Of a stretch of 64,000 bases of DNA, positions 16,703 through 25,740 are shown one piece after another. Both the position numbers and the translations under genes were made by a program. The notes below the pieces were generated by a model that searched no databases, was not told where the DNA came from, and worked only from the letters and a program-made list of their open reading frames with translations. The number at the start of each line of letters is the position of its first letter. Positions within the stretch are counted from its first letter, which is position 1. The DNA is from Luteimonas arsenica (GTDB taxonomy: Bacteria; Pseudomonadota; Gammaproteobacteria; Xanthomonadales; Xanthomonadaceae), in NCBI RefSeq assembly GCF_004352825.1, contig NZ_SJRW01000002.1:1054001-1118000 (forward strand). Direction: 5' to 3'.

Positions 16703-18067
16703 ATGAGCAGCACACACGGCAAATCCGGTGGCACCGAAGCCGACAACAGCACAGCACGCCAGGATGCAGCGGGCGTCGATGCAGCGGCCGGCCGCAATGA
16801 CATGGCGCCGGCGATCACCAGCCCCTCGCGGCGCTCGCTGCTCAAGGGCGGCCTGCTGGCCGCCGGCGGTGCCGCCGCGGCCGCGGGCCTGGCCGCATGC
16901 CGGCGCGAAGGCCCGGACGCGGGCGGCGGCAAGCGCGCCACCGACAGCACCCTGCAGTCGCAGCCCTTCCGCGGCGTCCACCAGTCGGGCATCACCACGC
17001 CCACCCAGGCGGCCGCGATCGTGGTCGCGATGGACGTGGTCGGCCGCGGCCGGCCGGTGCTGGAGCGGCTGTTCCGCAAGCTAGACGAGCGCATCGCCTT
17101 CCTGATGCAAGGCGGCGCGGTGGCCGAACGCAACCCGCAGCTGCCGCCGCTGGATTCCGGCGTGCTCGGGCCGACGGTGTTCCCGGACAACCTCACGGTC
17201 ACGTTGAGCGTCGGCGCCTCGCTGTTCGACGACCGCTTCGGGCTGGCCGCGGCGAAGCCGAAGCAACTGGTCGAGATGCCGTCCTTCCGCAACGATTCGC
17301 TCGACGCCAGCCTGTGCGACGGCGACCTGATGCTGCAGATCTGCAGCAACACCGCCGAGACCAACATCCACGCCCTGCGCGACATCATCAAGCAGTCGTC
17401 CGGCCTGGCGAACCTGCGCTGGACGCTTGACGGCTTCCTGCCGCCGCACACGGTGCAGAAGCTGGGCAAGGATTCGATCATCAACCTGCTGGGCTTCAAG
17501 GACGGCACCGCCAACCCGGACGCCGGCGACGCGCGGCTGATGGACGGCATGGTCTGGGTGCAGCCGGACTCGGGCGAACCGGCCTGGGCCATCGGCGGCA
17601 GCTACCAGGCGGTGCGCATCATCCGCAACTTCGTCGAATTCTGGGATCGCACGCCGCTGCGCGAGCAGGAGCAGATCATGGGCCGGCACAAGGCCAGCGG
17701 CGCGCCGCTGGGCATGAAGCGCGAGCACGACGAATTCGACTACGCCAACGATCCCGACGGCGAGGTCACCCCGCTCGACGCGCACATCCGCCTGGCCAAT
17801 CCGCGCACGCCGGGCAGCCGGCAGATCCTGCGCCGCAGCTACAACTACTCGCGCGGCTTCACCCGCTCGGGCCAGCTCGACCAGGGCCTGCTGTTCGTCT
17901 GCTACCAGTCCGACCTGGACGAGGGCTTCATCGCGATCCAGAAGCGCCTGGACGGGGAGCCGCTGGAGGAATACATCAAGCCCTTCGGCGGCGGCTTCTA
18001 CTTCGCGCTGCCGGGCGCGCGCGATGAAGGCGAATACCTGGGCCAGCGCCTGGTGGAAGCGGCCTGA
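16703..18067 (+). CDS. efeB: EfeB, TAT-exported DyP-type heme peroxidase
   Basis: A 454-residue protein with a twin-arginine signal (SRRSLLKGGLL then an Ala-rich hydrophobic stretch, about residues 33-60). It has the DyP-peroxidase GxxDG motif in LLGFKDGTANP, a distal Asp, and a later FTRSGQLDQGLLF segment typical of EfeB. It is exported folded with heme and acts in the periplasm on Fe(II) or heme in the Efe system. I chose ATG 16703, preceded by AGGG; a longer open frame upstream overlaps efeO and lacks conserved character. Confidence 0.92.
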   Translation: MSSTHGKSGGTEADNSTARQDAAGVDAAAGRNDMAPAITSPSRRSLLKGGLLAAGGAAAAAGLAACRREGPDAGGGKRATDSTLQSQPFRGVHQSGITTPTQAAAIVVAMDVVGRGRPVLERLFRKLDERIAFLMQGGAVAERNPQLPPLDSGVLGPTVFPDNLTVTLSVGASLFDDRFGLAAAKPKQLVEMPSFRNDSLDASLCDGDLMLQICSNTAETNIHALRDIIKQSSGLANLRWTLDGFLPPHTVQKLGKDSIINLLGFKDGTANPDAGDARLMDGMVWVQPDSGEPAWAIGGSYQAVRIIRNFVEFWDRTPLREQEQIMGRHKASGAPLGMKREHDEFDYANDPDGEVTPLDAHIRLANPRTPGSRQILRRSYNYSRGFTRSGQLDQGLLFVCYQSDLDEGFIAIQKRLDGEPLEEYIKPFGGGFYFALPGARDEGEYLGQRLVEAA

Positions 18068-18097
18068 GCCGCCGGCTTTCGCACCCGCGCCCCCGCC

Positions 18098-18472
18098 TCA
18101 GTGGCGGGAGCGGGAGTTGGGCCGCTTGGGCATGCGGCGCATGTCGTTGGTGGGCGTCAGCTCCACCGCCAGGGTGAAGGTGCGCGCGTCGCCGGGATGG
18201 ATCGCACCGACGCCGACCACCTGGTGCGAGACCTCGTTGCCTTCGTCGTCGCGGATGGTCAGCACCACCGAGTATTCCCAGGCGCCGCCTTCGGACGGAT
18301 GCCGGATCTCGCCCTCGACCTGCAGCGCGCGCGTGACCTCGGCGGCCGCTCCCTGCTCGTCGAAGCGCAGGTAGTGGCGGCACGACGGACAGCGCGTCGC
18401 GCTTTCAAGGATCACGGTCTTGCAGTGCGGGCAGGTGCGCGTGGCACCTGCCGCGCCGGGGCGTGCGCTCAC
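18098..18472 (-). CDS. Small zinc-ribbon protein next to bactofilin
   Basis: A 124-residue protein with CPHC and CPSC motifs about 15 residues apart (residues 14-32), forming a zinc ribbon. A beta-rich domain follows (ALQVEGEIRHP, YSVVLTIRDDEGNEV, GDARTFTLAVELTP) and then a basic tail. It starts at GTG 18472, overlapping the bactofilin stop by 4 bp (GTGA), so the two are probably translated together. Function unknown; the coupling suggests a role with the bactofilin polymer. A longer frame upstream runs through the bactofilin gene out of frame and is not used. Confidence 0.7.
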   Translation of the reverse strand: MSARPGAAGATRTCPHCKTVILESATRCPSCRHYLRFDEQGAAAEVTRALQVEGEIRHPSEGGAWEYSVVLTIRDDEGNEVSHQVVGVGAIHPGDARTFTLAVELTPTNDMRRMPKRPNSRSRH

Positions 18473-19041
18473 GAGACGAGGTCGAGGCCGGCCTTGTCCT
18501 TGCTGTCCTTCTGCGCCGCGTCGTCCTTGCCCTTGGCGGGTGCGGCGGCGTCGTCCCAGCCGCACTCCACGTTGCCGCGGATGCGCGAACCGGAGGCGAC
18601 GATCAGGGTGCCGGCCTTGACGTCACCGATCAGCACCGCGGAGGGCTGCAGTTCCACGCGCTCGGCGGAATCGATGTTGCCTTCCAGCTCACCGGCCACG
18701 TTCACGCGCTTGGCGCGCACGCCGCCGTTGAGGCGGGCGCCGCCGTCGATGGTGAGGTCGCCCTCGACGTTGACGTCGCCCTTGAACTTGCCGGCGATGC
18801 GGACGTGGCCGCTGCCGGAGATCTTGCCCTCGATGGTGAGGTCGGAGGCGATCACCGATTCCCGGGCCTGCGGCGCCGAAGCTGCCTGCGGGGGGCGGCT
18901 GGCGGCCTGCGGCTGGAAGGGCGTCTCGGCCGGCTCGAACGAGGCGGCTGCCGGACTCTGTTCGCGCGCTGGCTGGGGGGCATCCTTGCCGAAGGGGAGG
19001 GTGGAATCTTTCTTGGCGGAGCCTTGCGGGAAAATAGCCAT
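18469..19041 (-). CDS. Bactofilin (polymer-forming cytoskeletal protein)
   Basis: A 190-residue protein. Residues 65-160 form the bactofilin beta-helix, shown by short repeating strands such as LTIEGKISGSGHVRIAGK, FKGDVNVEGDLTI and GGVRAKRVNVAGELEGNI. Proline/alanine-rich disordered tails flank it on both sides. Bactofilins self-assemble without nucleotide and act in cell shape or envelope positioning. I chose ATG 19041 (MAIFPQGSAKK); upstream codons are not protein-like. The stop overlaps the GTG start of the zinc-ribbon gene. Confidence 0.9.
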   Translation of the reverse strand: MAIFPQGSAKKDSTLPFGKDAPQPAREQSPAAASFEPAETPFQPQAASRPPQAASAPQARESVIASDLTIEGKISGSGHVRIAGKFKGDVNVEGDLTIDGGARLNGGVRAKRVNVAGELEGNIDSAERVELQPSAVLIGDVKAGTLIVASGSRIRGNVECGWDDAAAPAKGKDDAAQKDSKDKAGLDLVS

Positions 19042-19219
19042 GGCGCGGTGGGTCCTCGGTGCGTTCGGGGGATGAGGTGGAGGCCGACCATAGCACGCGG
19101 CCGGCTTCACGCGCCTGTGACGCGGCTCACCAAATCCGAAGCCCGACAAGGACTTAGCGCGGGAAGCTCAGGCCAGGTTCCGGCAGTGTCGGCCCAGGCC
19201 GTGGCGCCGCCGGGCCCGC

Positions 19220-20827
19220 CTACATGCGGAAGACGCCGAAGCGCGCGGGTTCCACCGGCGCATTCAGCGACGCAGACACCGCCAGGCCGAGCACCCGGCG
19301 GGTGTCGGCGGGATCGATGATGCCGTCGTCCCACAGCCGCGCGCTGGCGTACCAGGGGCTGCCCTGCGACTCGTACTGCTCACGGATCGGCGCCTTGAAG
19401 GCTTCCTCGTCCCCGGCGCTCCATTCGCCGCCCCGGGCCTCGATGCCGTCGCGCTTCACGGTGGCCAGCACGCTGGCCGCCTGCTCGCCGCCCATCACGC
19501 TGATGCGCGCGTTGGGCCACATCCACAGGAAGCGGGCGCCGTAGGCGCGGCCGCACATGGCGTAGTTGCCGGCGCCGAAGCTGCCGCCGATGACCACGGT
19601 GAACTTCGGCACCGACGAGCAGGCCACCGCGGTGACCATCTTCGCCCCGTCCTTGGCGATGCCGGCATTCTCGTATTTCCTGCCGACCATGAAGCCGGTG
19701 ATGTTCTGCAGGAACACCAGCGGGATGCCGCGCTGGTTGCACAGTTCGATGAAGTGCGCGCCCTTGAGCGCCGACTCCGAGAACAGGATGCCGTTGTTGG
19801 CGACGATGCCCACCGGATAGCCGTGCAGGTGGGCGAAGCCGGTGACGAGCGTCTTGCCGTAGCGCGCCTTGAACTCCTGGAACTCGCTGCCGTCGACGAT
19901 GCGCGCGATCACCTCGCGGATGTCGAAGGGCCGGCGCGTGTCCTTCGGCACGATGCCGTACAGCTCCTCGGCCGCGAACAGCGGCTCGACCACCGGGCGC
20001 GTCGCCACCGGCAGCACCTTGTGGCGGTTGAAGCTGCCGACGATGTCGCGTGCGATCTGCAGCGCGTGGCGGTCGTCCTCGGCGAAGTGGTCGGCCACGC
20101 CCGACACGGACGTGTGCACGTCGGCACCGCCCAGGGATTCCGCATCCACCACTTCGCCGGTGGCCGCCTTCACCAGCGGCGGGCCGCCGAGGAAGATCGT
20201 GCCCTGTTCCTTCACGATCACCGACTCGTCGCACATCGCCGGCACGTAGGCGCCGCCGGCGGTGCAGCTGCCCATCACCACCGCGACCTGCGGGATGTTT
20301 TCCGCGCTCATCCGCGCCTGGTTGTAGAAGATGCGGCCGAAGTGCTCCTTGTCCGGGAACACCTCGTCCTGCAGCGGCAGGAAGGCACCGCCGGAGTCGA
20401 CCAGGTAGACGCAGGGCAGATGGTTCTCGCGCGCGACTTCCTGCGCGCGCAGGTGCTTCTTCACCGTCATCGGGAAGTAGGTGCCGCCCTTGACCGTGGC
20501 GTCATTGGCGACCACCACCACTTCCTGGCCCATCACCCGGCCGATGCCGCAGACCATGCCGGCGGCGGGCGCGGCGCCCTCGTACATGTCCTCGGCGGCC
20601 AGCGGCGCGATTTCCAGGAAGGGCGAACCCGGGTCGAGCAGGGCGGCGATGCGCTCGCGCGGCAGCAGCTTGCCGCGGGCGACGTGCTTTTCGCGCGCCT
20701 TGTCGCCGCCGCCGTCGGCGGCCCGTGCCAGGCGGGCGTCGAGTTCGTCCACCAGTGCGCGGTGGAAGGCGACGTTGTCCTGGAAGTCCTGCGAGCGCGG
20801 GTCGAGGCTGGAGGCGAGGGCGGGCAT
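19220..20827 (-). CDS. liuB: Methylcrotonyl-CoA carboxylase beta subunit (carboxyltransferase)
   Basis: A 535-residue acyl-CoA carboxyltransferase with both crotonase-like halves. It has [16 protein letters not shown], the [20 protein letters not shown] segment, [14 protein letters not shown] (acyl-CoA oxyanion site) and [16 protein letters not shown] (biotin side), all typical of MccB/LiuB. It works with LiuD, about 7 kb away across the efe operon, to carboxylate 3-methylcrotonyl-CoA. It stands alone, with a terminator upstream for the preceding gene. Confidence 0.95.
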   Translation of the reverse strand: MPALASSLDPRSQDFQDNVAFHRALVDELDARLARAADGGGDKAREKHVARGKLLPRERIAALLDPGSPFLEIAPLAAEDMYEGAAPAAGMVCGIGRVMGQEVVVVANDATVKGGTYFPMTVKKHLRAQEVARENHLPCVYLVDSGGAFLPLQDEVFPDKEHFGRIFYNQARMSAENIPQVAVVMGSCTAGGAYVPAMCDESVIVKEQGTIFLGGPPLVKAATGEVVDAESLGGADVHTSVSGVADHFAEDDRHALQIARDIVGSFNRHKVLPVATRPVVEPLFAAEELYGIVPKDTRRPFDIREVIARIVDGSEFQEFKARYGKTLVTGFAHLHGYPVGIVANNGILFSESALKGAHFIELCNQRGIPLVFLQNITGFMVGRKYENAGIAKDGAKMVTAVACSSVPKFTVVIGGSFGAGNYAMCGRAYGARFLWMWPNARISVMGGEQAASVLATVKRDGIEARGGEWSAGDEEAFKAPIREQYESQGSPWYASARLWDDGIIDPADTRRVLGLAVSASLNAPVEPARFGVFRM

Positions 20828-20895
20828 GCGGCGATCAGCGTGGTGGAAAGGCGCAACAGCATACCGGGAGCGCCGGCGGCGAGTGGCCGCGCACG

Positions 20896-20922
20896 AAAAA
20901 GGGCCCGCCGGAGCGGGCCCTT
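20896..20922 (-). terminator. Intrinsic terminator after the first Ala-rich lipoprotein gene
   Basis: On the minus strand, AAGGGCCCGC and GCGGGCCCTT pair around a short loop and are followed by a TTTTT run (20896-20900). It lies just downstream of the gene ending at 20942 and separates it from liuB. Confidence 0.85.
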
Positions 20923-20941
20923 CGGGTACTGCAGGCCGGGA

Positions 20942-21331
20942 TCAGTTGTCGACCTTCTCGGCGGCGTTGTCGGCAGCCTCGGACGCCTTTTCCAGGGCGT
21001 TGGCGGCGGCTTCGCGGGCGCGGGCTTCGGCGTCGGCGGCAGCGGCGCTGGCCTCGTCGGCAGCGTCCTGCGCGGCGGCTTCGGCGTTGGCGGCAGCCTC
21101 GTCGGCGGCGGCGCCGGCCTCGTCAGCCGCTTCCTGGGTGGCGGCGGCAGCGGCGTCCCAACCGGCTTCGGCGGCATCACCGGCGGCCGTGGCGGCGTCC
21201 TGGGCGGCTTCGCCCGCACGCTCCATCGCGGCCTCGGCCTCGGCGGCCTGCTGCTCGGCGCTGGACTGGTTCTGGCAGGCGGCCAGGGCGAAAACACAGG
21301 CGGTGGCCAGCAGGGCAGTCTTGATCTTCAT
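20942..21331 (-). CDS. Alanine-rich coiled-coil lipoprotein A
   Basis: A 129-residue protein with a lipoprotein signal (FALAACQNQ, Cys at residue 19). The rest is almost entirely Ala with regularly placed Glu/Asp and Gln and no Pro. It would form a long alanine-rich helix or coiled coil, as in Lpp-like or LEA-like proteins. It is a paralogue of the gene at 21452-21787; each has its own terminator. It probably sits in the outer or inner membrane facing the periplasm. The function is not recognisable, because low complexity makes homology weak. Confidence 0.7.
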   Translation of the reverse strand: MKIKTALLATACVFALAACQNQSSAEQQAAEAEAAMERAGEAAQDAATAAGDAAEAGWDAAAAATQEAADEAGAAADEAAANAEAAAQDAADEASAAAADAEARAREAAANALEKASEAADNAAEKVDN

Positions 21332-21384
21332 GAGGGTGTCCTTGTCATGGAAGGGCCCGGCGGCGCGGCCCGTGGTGGATACGG

Positions 21385-21409
21385 AAAAGCCGCTGGAATT
21401 CCAGCGGCT
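21385..21409 (-). terminator. Intrinsic terminator after the second Ala-rich lipoprotein gene
   Basis: A perfect 9-bp stem (AGCCGCTGG / CCAGCGGCT) with an AATT loop at 21388-21409, followed on the minus strand by TTTTCC. It lies between the genes ending at 21452 and beginning at 21331. Confidence 0.8.
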
Positions 21410-21451
21410 CTCCGGTATTGCGTGTTGCTTTCGAGTGCTGCGAGCAGTTGA

Positions 21452-21787
21452 TTACTGCTCGACGGCCTCGTCGGCAGCCTCTTCGGCGGCGTCGGCAGCC
21501 GATTCGGCGGCGTCGGCGGCGTCCTGCGCCACGTCGGCGGCAGCGGCTTCGGCCGAGCCTTCCAGGGCGGCAGCGTCGGCAGCGGCGTCGGCGGCGGCGT
21601 CGGCAGCAGCAGAGGCGCTGTCGGCGGCCGACTCGGCGGCGGTGGTACCGGCCAGCGCGGCGTCCGCGGCGGCCTGGTCAGCGGCCTCGGCGGCGTCGGC
21701 AGCGGCGTTGGTGGCCTGATCCTGGTTCGAGCAGGCGGCCAGGCCCAGGCCCAGCACCAGCGCGATCAGCAGCTTGTTCATGCTCAT
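21452..21787 (-). CDS. Alanine-rich coiled-coil lipoprotein B
   Basis: A 111-residue protein beginning MSMNKLLIALVLGLGLAACSN, a clear lipoprotein signal with Cys19. An Ala/Asp/Glu repeat region follows (AADAAADAA-type units) with no Pro and few aromatic residues, predicted as a continuous helix. ATG 21787 has AGGA 9 bp upstream; ATG 21781 is an alternative. It is paralogous to the neighbouring gene at 20942-21331, so the pair looks like a local duplication with divergence. Function unknown. Confidence 0.7.
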   Translation of the reverse strand: MSMNKLLIALVLGLGLAACSNQDQATNAAADAAEAADQAAADAALAGTTAAESAADSASAAADAAADAAADAAALEGSAEAAAADVAQDAADAAESAADAAEEAADEAVEQ

Positions 21788-21924
21788 TGTTACGTTTCCT
21801 CGTCGTGGATAGTGTCGAACGCACGCAAGTGCGCCGGATATCATGATGACAAGCCTTGTACGACTGTCAAGCGCAAGTTTGAATTCGCAGGTGTAAAGAA
21901 TCCGTCAACCCGCGCGGCGTCCGT

Positions 21925-23100
21925 TCAGGCAAGCTCGACCGCGATCGCGGTGGCCTCGCCGCCGCCGATGCACAGCGAAGCCACGCCCCGCTTGCCGCCG
22001 CGGGCCTTGAGGGCATGCAGCAGGGTCACCACCAGGCGGGCGCCGCTGGCGCCGATGGGGTGGCCCAGCGCGCAGGCGCCACCGTTGACGTTGAGCCGGT
22101 CGTGGGGGATGCCGAGGTCCTTCATCGGCGCCATGGCCACGCAGGCGAAGGCTTCGTTGACCTCGAACAGGTCCACGTCCTCCACCTTCCAGCCGGCCTT
22201 CTCCAGCACGTTGGAGATCGCCTGCACCGGCGCGGTGGTGAACCACTCCGGGGCCTGGGCATGGTTGGCATGGGCGACCACGCGGGCCAGCGGCTGCAGA
22301 CCGCGGGCCTGGGCCTCGTCGGCGGACATCAGCACCGCGGCGGCGGCGCCGTCGGAGATCTTCGACGAGGAGGCGGCGGTCAGCACGCCGTCCTTGCCGA
22401 AGGCCGCGCGCAGGGTGGGGATCCTGTCGAGCGCGATCTTGCCCGGTTCTTCGTCGGTGTCGAACTGCGCCTCGCCCTTGCGGGTCTTGACGGTCACCGG
22501 GACGATCTCGTCCTTGAAGGCGCCATCGGCGATCGCCTGCTGCGCGCGGCGCGCGCTCTCGGCCGAGAACGCGTCCACGGCCTCGCGGTCGAAGCCGTAC
22601 TTCGCGCAGGCGGCATCGCCGAACACGCCCATGGCCTGGCCGTCGTAGGGGTTGGTCAGGCCGTCCCAGGCCATGTGGTCGAGGAAGTCCGCGGTGCCGT
22701 AGCGGATGCCGGTGCGCGAGCCGTTGAGCAGGTGCGGGGCGTTGGTCATCGACTCCATGCCGCCGGCCACGACCACCTTGGCCGAGCCGGCCTTGATGAT
22801 GTCGGTGGCGAGCATGATCGCCTTCATGCCCGAGCCGCAGACCTTGTTGATGGTGGTGCAGCCCGCGGCGTCCGGGATGCCGGCCGCGCGCGAGGCCTGG
22901 CGCGCCGGGGCCTGGCCGAGGCCGGCGGGGAGCACGCAGCCCATGATGACTTCGTCGACCTGGTCGGCGGCCACGCCACCGTGGCCGAGCGCGCCTTCGA
23001 TCGCTGCGGCGCCGAGGGTGGGGGTCGGGACGCCGGTGAACTGGCCGAGCATGGAACCGATGGCGGTGCGCTTGGCACCGACGATGACGACGTCGGTCAT
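21925..23100 (-). CDS. Acetyl-CoA acetyltransferase (thiolase)
   Basis: A 391-residue thiolase with the N-terminal catalytic Cys in NKVCGSGMKA (about residue 88), NEAFA, the His motif GGACALGHPIGASGARL and the final Cys in LCIGGGEATA. It would split acetoacetyl-CoA or a related 3-ketoacyl-CoA, using acetoacetate from HMG-CoA lyase once it is activated. It follows isovaleryl-CoA dehydrogenase on the same strand after 77 bp, which fits the liu cluster of xanthomonads. Chain-length specificity is not certain. Confidence 0.92.
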   Translation of the reverse strand: MTDVVIVGAKRTAIGSMLGQFTGVPTPTLGAAAIEGALGHGGVAADQVDEVIMGCVLPAGLGQAPARQASRAAGIPDAAGCTTINKVCGSGMKAIMLATDIIKAGSAKVVVAGGMESMTNAPHLLNGSRTGIRYGTADFLDHMAWDGLTNPYDGQAMGVFGDAACAKYGFDREAVDAFSAESARRAQQAIADGAFKDEIVPVTVKTRKGEAQFDTDEEPGKIALDRIPTLRAAFGKDGVLTAASSSKISDGAAAAVLMSADEAQARGLQPLARVVAHANHAQAPEWFTTAPVQAISNVLEKAGWKVEDVDLFEVNEAFACVAMAPMKDLGIPHDRLNVNGGACALGHPIGASGARLVVTLLHALKARGGKRGVASLCIGGGEATAIAVELA

Positions 23101-23177
23101 GGGGAAGGACTCCAGTGGATATGTCCGCCCATTATCGCACCGCAGCATGGCTGCGCTACCGGCCGTTGGGCGGGGGG

Positions 23178-24335
23178 TCAGTTCCGCCCTTCGAACAGCT
23201 CCCGCCCGATCAGCATCCGCCGGATCTCGTTGGTGCCGGCGCCGATCTCGTAGAGCTTGGCGTCGCGCAGGATGCGGCCGGTGGCGAATTCGTTGATGTA
23301 ACCGTTTCCGCCCAGGGCCTGGATCGCCTCCAGCGCCACCTTCACCGCCGACTCGCTGGCGTGCAGCAGGCAGCTGGCGGGGTCGATCCGCGACTTGTGG
23401 CCGGCGTCGTAGTCGCGCGCGACCTGGTAGGCGTAGGCGCGCGAAGACTGCAGTGCGGTGTACATGTCGGCGACCTTGCCCTGCATCAGGCCGAAAGTGC
23501 CGATGGCGGCGTCGAACTGGCGGCGCTCGCGCACATAGGGCAGGGCGATGTCGATCGCGGCCTGCATCAGGCCCAGCGGCCCGCCGCTGAGCACCAGGCG
23601 CTCGGTGTTGAGCCCCGACATCAGCACCTTGACGCCGTTGTGGACCTCGCCCAGCACGTTCTCCTGCGGGATCTCGCAGTTGTCGAACACCAGCTCGCAG
23701 GTGTTGCTGCCACGCATGCCGAGCTTGTCGAGCTTCTGCGCGGTGGAGAAGCCCTTCATGCCGCGCTCGACGATGAAGGCGGTCATGCACTTCGAACCCG
23801 CATCCTTGCCGGCCGTGCGCATGTACACGATCAGCACGTCGGCCTCGGGGCCGTTGGTGATCCACATCTTGTTGCCGTTGGCGATCCAGGTGCCGTCGCG
23901 CAGCTCGGCCCGGCAGCTCATCGAGCCGACCACGTCGGAGCCCGCGCCCGGCTCGCTCATCGCCAGCGCGCCCTTCCACTCGCCGCTGCACAGCTTGGGC
24001 AGGTACTTCTCGCGCTGCGCCTGGTTGCCGTTGGCATACAGGTTGGACACGCAGAGGTTGGAGTGCGCGCCGTAGCTCAGGCCGATCGAGCCGGAAGCCC
24101 GCGAGATCTCCTCCATCGCCACCAGGTGGGCCAGGTAGCCCATCTCGCTGCCGCCGAACTCGCCGGGCACGGTCATGCCGAGCAGGCCCATCTCGCCCAG
24201 CTTCGGCCACAGGGCCTGCGGGAAGGCGTTGTCGTGGTCGACGGACTCGGCGATCGGCGCGATCTCGGCCTCGGCGAAGCGGCGCACGGCGTCGCGCAGC
24301 GCGTCGAGCTCTTCGCCCAGCGGGAAGGTACGCAT
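23178..24335 (-). CDS. liuA: Isovaleryl-CoA dehydrogenase
   Basis: A 385-residue acyl-CoA dehydrogenase. It has the [17 protein letters not shown] flavin motif, [18 protein letters not shown], and the C-terminal GGNGYINEF and [16 protein letters not shown] segments. Within IVDs the catalytic Glu lies in the [11 protein letters not shown] helix region or earlier; the general pattern is IVD-like, not short-chain ACAD. It oxidises isovaleryl-CoA to 3-methylcrotonyl-CoA. ATG 24335 has AGGAGA upstream; the longer open frame covers unrelated sequence. Confidence 0.92.
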   Translation of the reverse strand: MRTFPLGEELDALRDAVRRFAEAEIAPIAESVDHDNAFPQALWPKLGEMGLLGMTVPGEFGGSEMGYLAHLVAMEEISRASGSIGLSYGAHSNLCVSNLYANGNQAQREKYLPKLCSGEWKGALAMSEPGAGSDVVGSMSCRAELRDGTWIANGNKMWITNGPEADVLIVYMRTAGKDAGSKCMTAFIVERGMKGFSTAQKLDKLGMRGSNTCELVFDNCEIPQENVLGEVHNGVKVLMSGLNTERLVLSGGPLGLMQAAIDIALPYVRERRQFDAAIGTFGLMQGKVADMYTALQSSRAYAYQVARDYDAGHKSRIDPASCLLHASESAVKVALEAIQALGGNGYINEFATGRILRDAKLYEIGAGTNEIRRMLIGRELFEGRN

Positions 24336-24390
24336 GTCGGTCTCTCCTGGTTCGTTGCTGCCGGCGCGTCCTGCCCGGCGGGAGATGCTG

Positions 24391-24420
24391 AAACAACGAC
24401 GGGGCACCTGGCCCCGTCGT
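24391..24420 (-). terminator. Probable terminator after leucine dehydrogenase
   Basis: ACGACGGGGC (24396-24405) pairs with GCCCCGTCGT (24411-24420) around a 5-nt loop. On the minus strand it is followed by TTGTTTC, a short imperfect T tract. It may reduce, without abolishing, read-through into liuA. Confidence 0.65.
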
Positions 24421-24439
24421 CTATCGGAACGCGCGCGGC

Positions 24440-25543
24440 TTACGCGCCGCCGCGGATGCGGCCGTGGAAGCGCGGTGCGGTGCGGCCCATCGGCAGCTTG
24501 AGCTTGCCCATCACGTCGATGCGCTCTTCGGCCATGCGGTCGGCGGCCCGGTAGGTCGGGATGCCGTCGCGCTGGGCGATCTCGAAGATGCGGCTGACGT
24601 TGTGGTAGATCGTGCGCATCTGGCGCATCGCGCGCTCGCGGTTGTAGCCGGTCATTTCCAGCGCCACGTTCATCACGCCGCCGGCGTTCACCGCGTAGTC
24701 GGGCGCGTACAGGATGCCGCGCTTCTCCACCTCGTCGCCGATGGCGTTGGTGGCCAGCTGGTTGTTGGCCGAGCCGCAGATGACCTTGGCCTTCAGGCGC
24801 GGCAGGGTCTCCTCGTTGACGGTGCCGCCCAGCGCGCAGGGCGAGTACACGTCGACGTCGACGTCGTAGATCTCGTCCAGGCCCACGGCCTCGGCGCCGT
24901 ACTCGGTCACGGCCTTGTCCACCAGGTCCTGGTTGATGTCGGTGACGAAGATCTTCGCGCCGCGCTCCTTGAGCAGCTTGACGTACTCCATGCCGACATG
25001 GCCCAGGCCCTGCACGGCGTAGCTGTACTTGCCGACTTCCTCGTCGCCGAACTTGGCGTTGAGGGCGGCCATCAGGCCCTGCAGCGAGCCGTAGGCGGTG
25101 AACGGCGACGGATCGCCCGAGCCGCCGTGGACCTGGTGTACGCCGGTGACGTATTCGGTCTCCTTGTAGACGTGCTCCATGTCGTTGACGTCGATGCCGA
25201 CGTCCTCGGCGGTGATGTAGCGGCCGCCCAGCGACTGCACGGCCTTGCCGAAGGCGCGGAACAGGGCCTCGGACTTGTCGGTGGCCGGGTTGCCGATGAT
25301 CACGGCCTTGCCGCCGCCGATGTCGAGGCCGGCCACGGCGTTCTTGTACGTCATGCCGCGCGACAGGCGCAGCACGTCGTTCAGCGCGTCCTGCTCGGTC
25401 TTGTACGGCCACATGCGCGTGCCGCCCAGGGCCGGGCCCAGCACGGTGTTGTGGATCGCGATGATGGCCTTCAGGCCCGCGTCCTTGTTGTGGCAGAACA
25501 CGACCTGCTCGTGGCCGTAGGTGTCGAGGTGCTCGAAGATCAT
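24440..25543 (-). CDS. Leucine (Glu/Leu/Phe/Val-family) dehydrogenase
   Basis: A 367-residue amino-acid dehydrogenase. The glycine-rich catalytic segment [13 protein letters not shown] contains the active-site Lys (about residue 80). The dinucleotide motif GLGHVG follows near residue 177, then a Rossmann strand ending in VTDIN, which suggests NAD. The [10 protein letters not shown] and [14 protein letters not shown] segments are those of leucine/valine dehydrogenases. It deaminates branched-chain amino acids to 2-oxo acids, feeding the isovaleryl-CoA genes that follow on the same strand. Confidence 0.92.
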   Translation of the reverse strand: MIFEHLDTYGHEQVVFCHNKDAGLKAIIAIHNTVLGPALGGTRMWPYKTEQDALNDVLRLSRGMTYKNAVAGLDIGGGKAVIIGNPATDKSEALFRAFGKAVQSLGGRYITAEDVGIDVNDMEHVYKETEYVTGVHQVHGGSGDPSPFTAYGSLQGLMAALNAKFGDEEVGKYSYAVQGLGHVGMEYVKLLKERGAKIFVTDINQDLVDKAVTEYGAEAVGLDEIYDVDVDVYSPCALGGTVNEETLPRLKAKVICGSANNQLATNAIGDEVEKRGILYAPDYAVNAGGVMNVALEMTGYNRERAMRQMRTIYHNVSRIFEIAQRDGIPTYRAADRMAEERIDVMGKLKLPMGRTAPRFHGRIRGGA

Positions 25544-25740
25544 TCCGGACTCCGCAGCCGGCTTGCCTCGGGGACGCGCAGGGCGCCCGGGCTGCCGGTG
25601 GTTTGGGTAAGTGGCTGTTTTGACAGTCGCCTGTGCCGTCGGGGGTCACGAGGGCGGGGGCGACAGGCGCGGCATTCTACGCCGCCCGGGTTTCGATTTC
25701 CCGTGCCCGTGGGTATGGCGGCGATGCCGCAATGCAGCAA

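Noticed and set aside
20942-21787. The Ala-rich frames as shadow ORFs.
   Set aside because: Each has a lipobox signal peptide and a terminator, and the one at 21452 also a ribosome site, so I kept them as genes.
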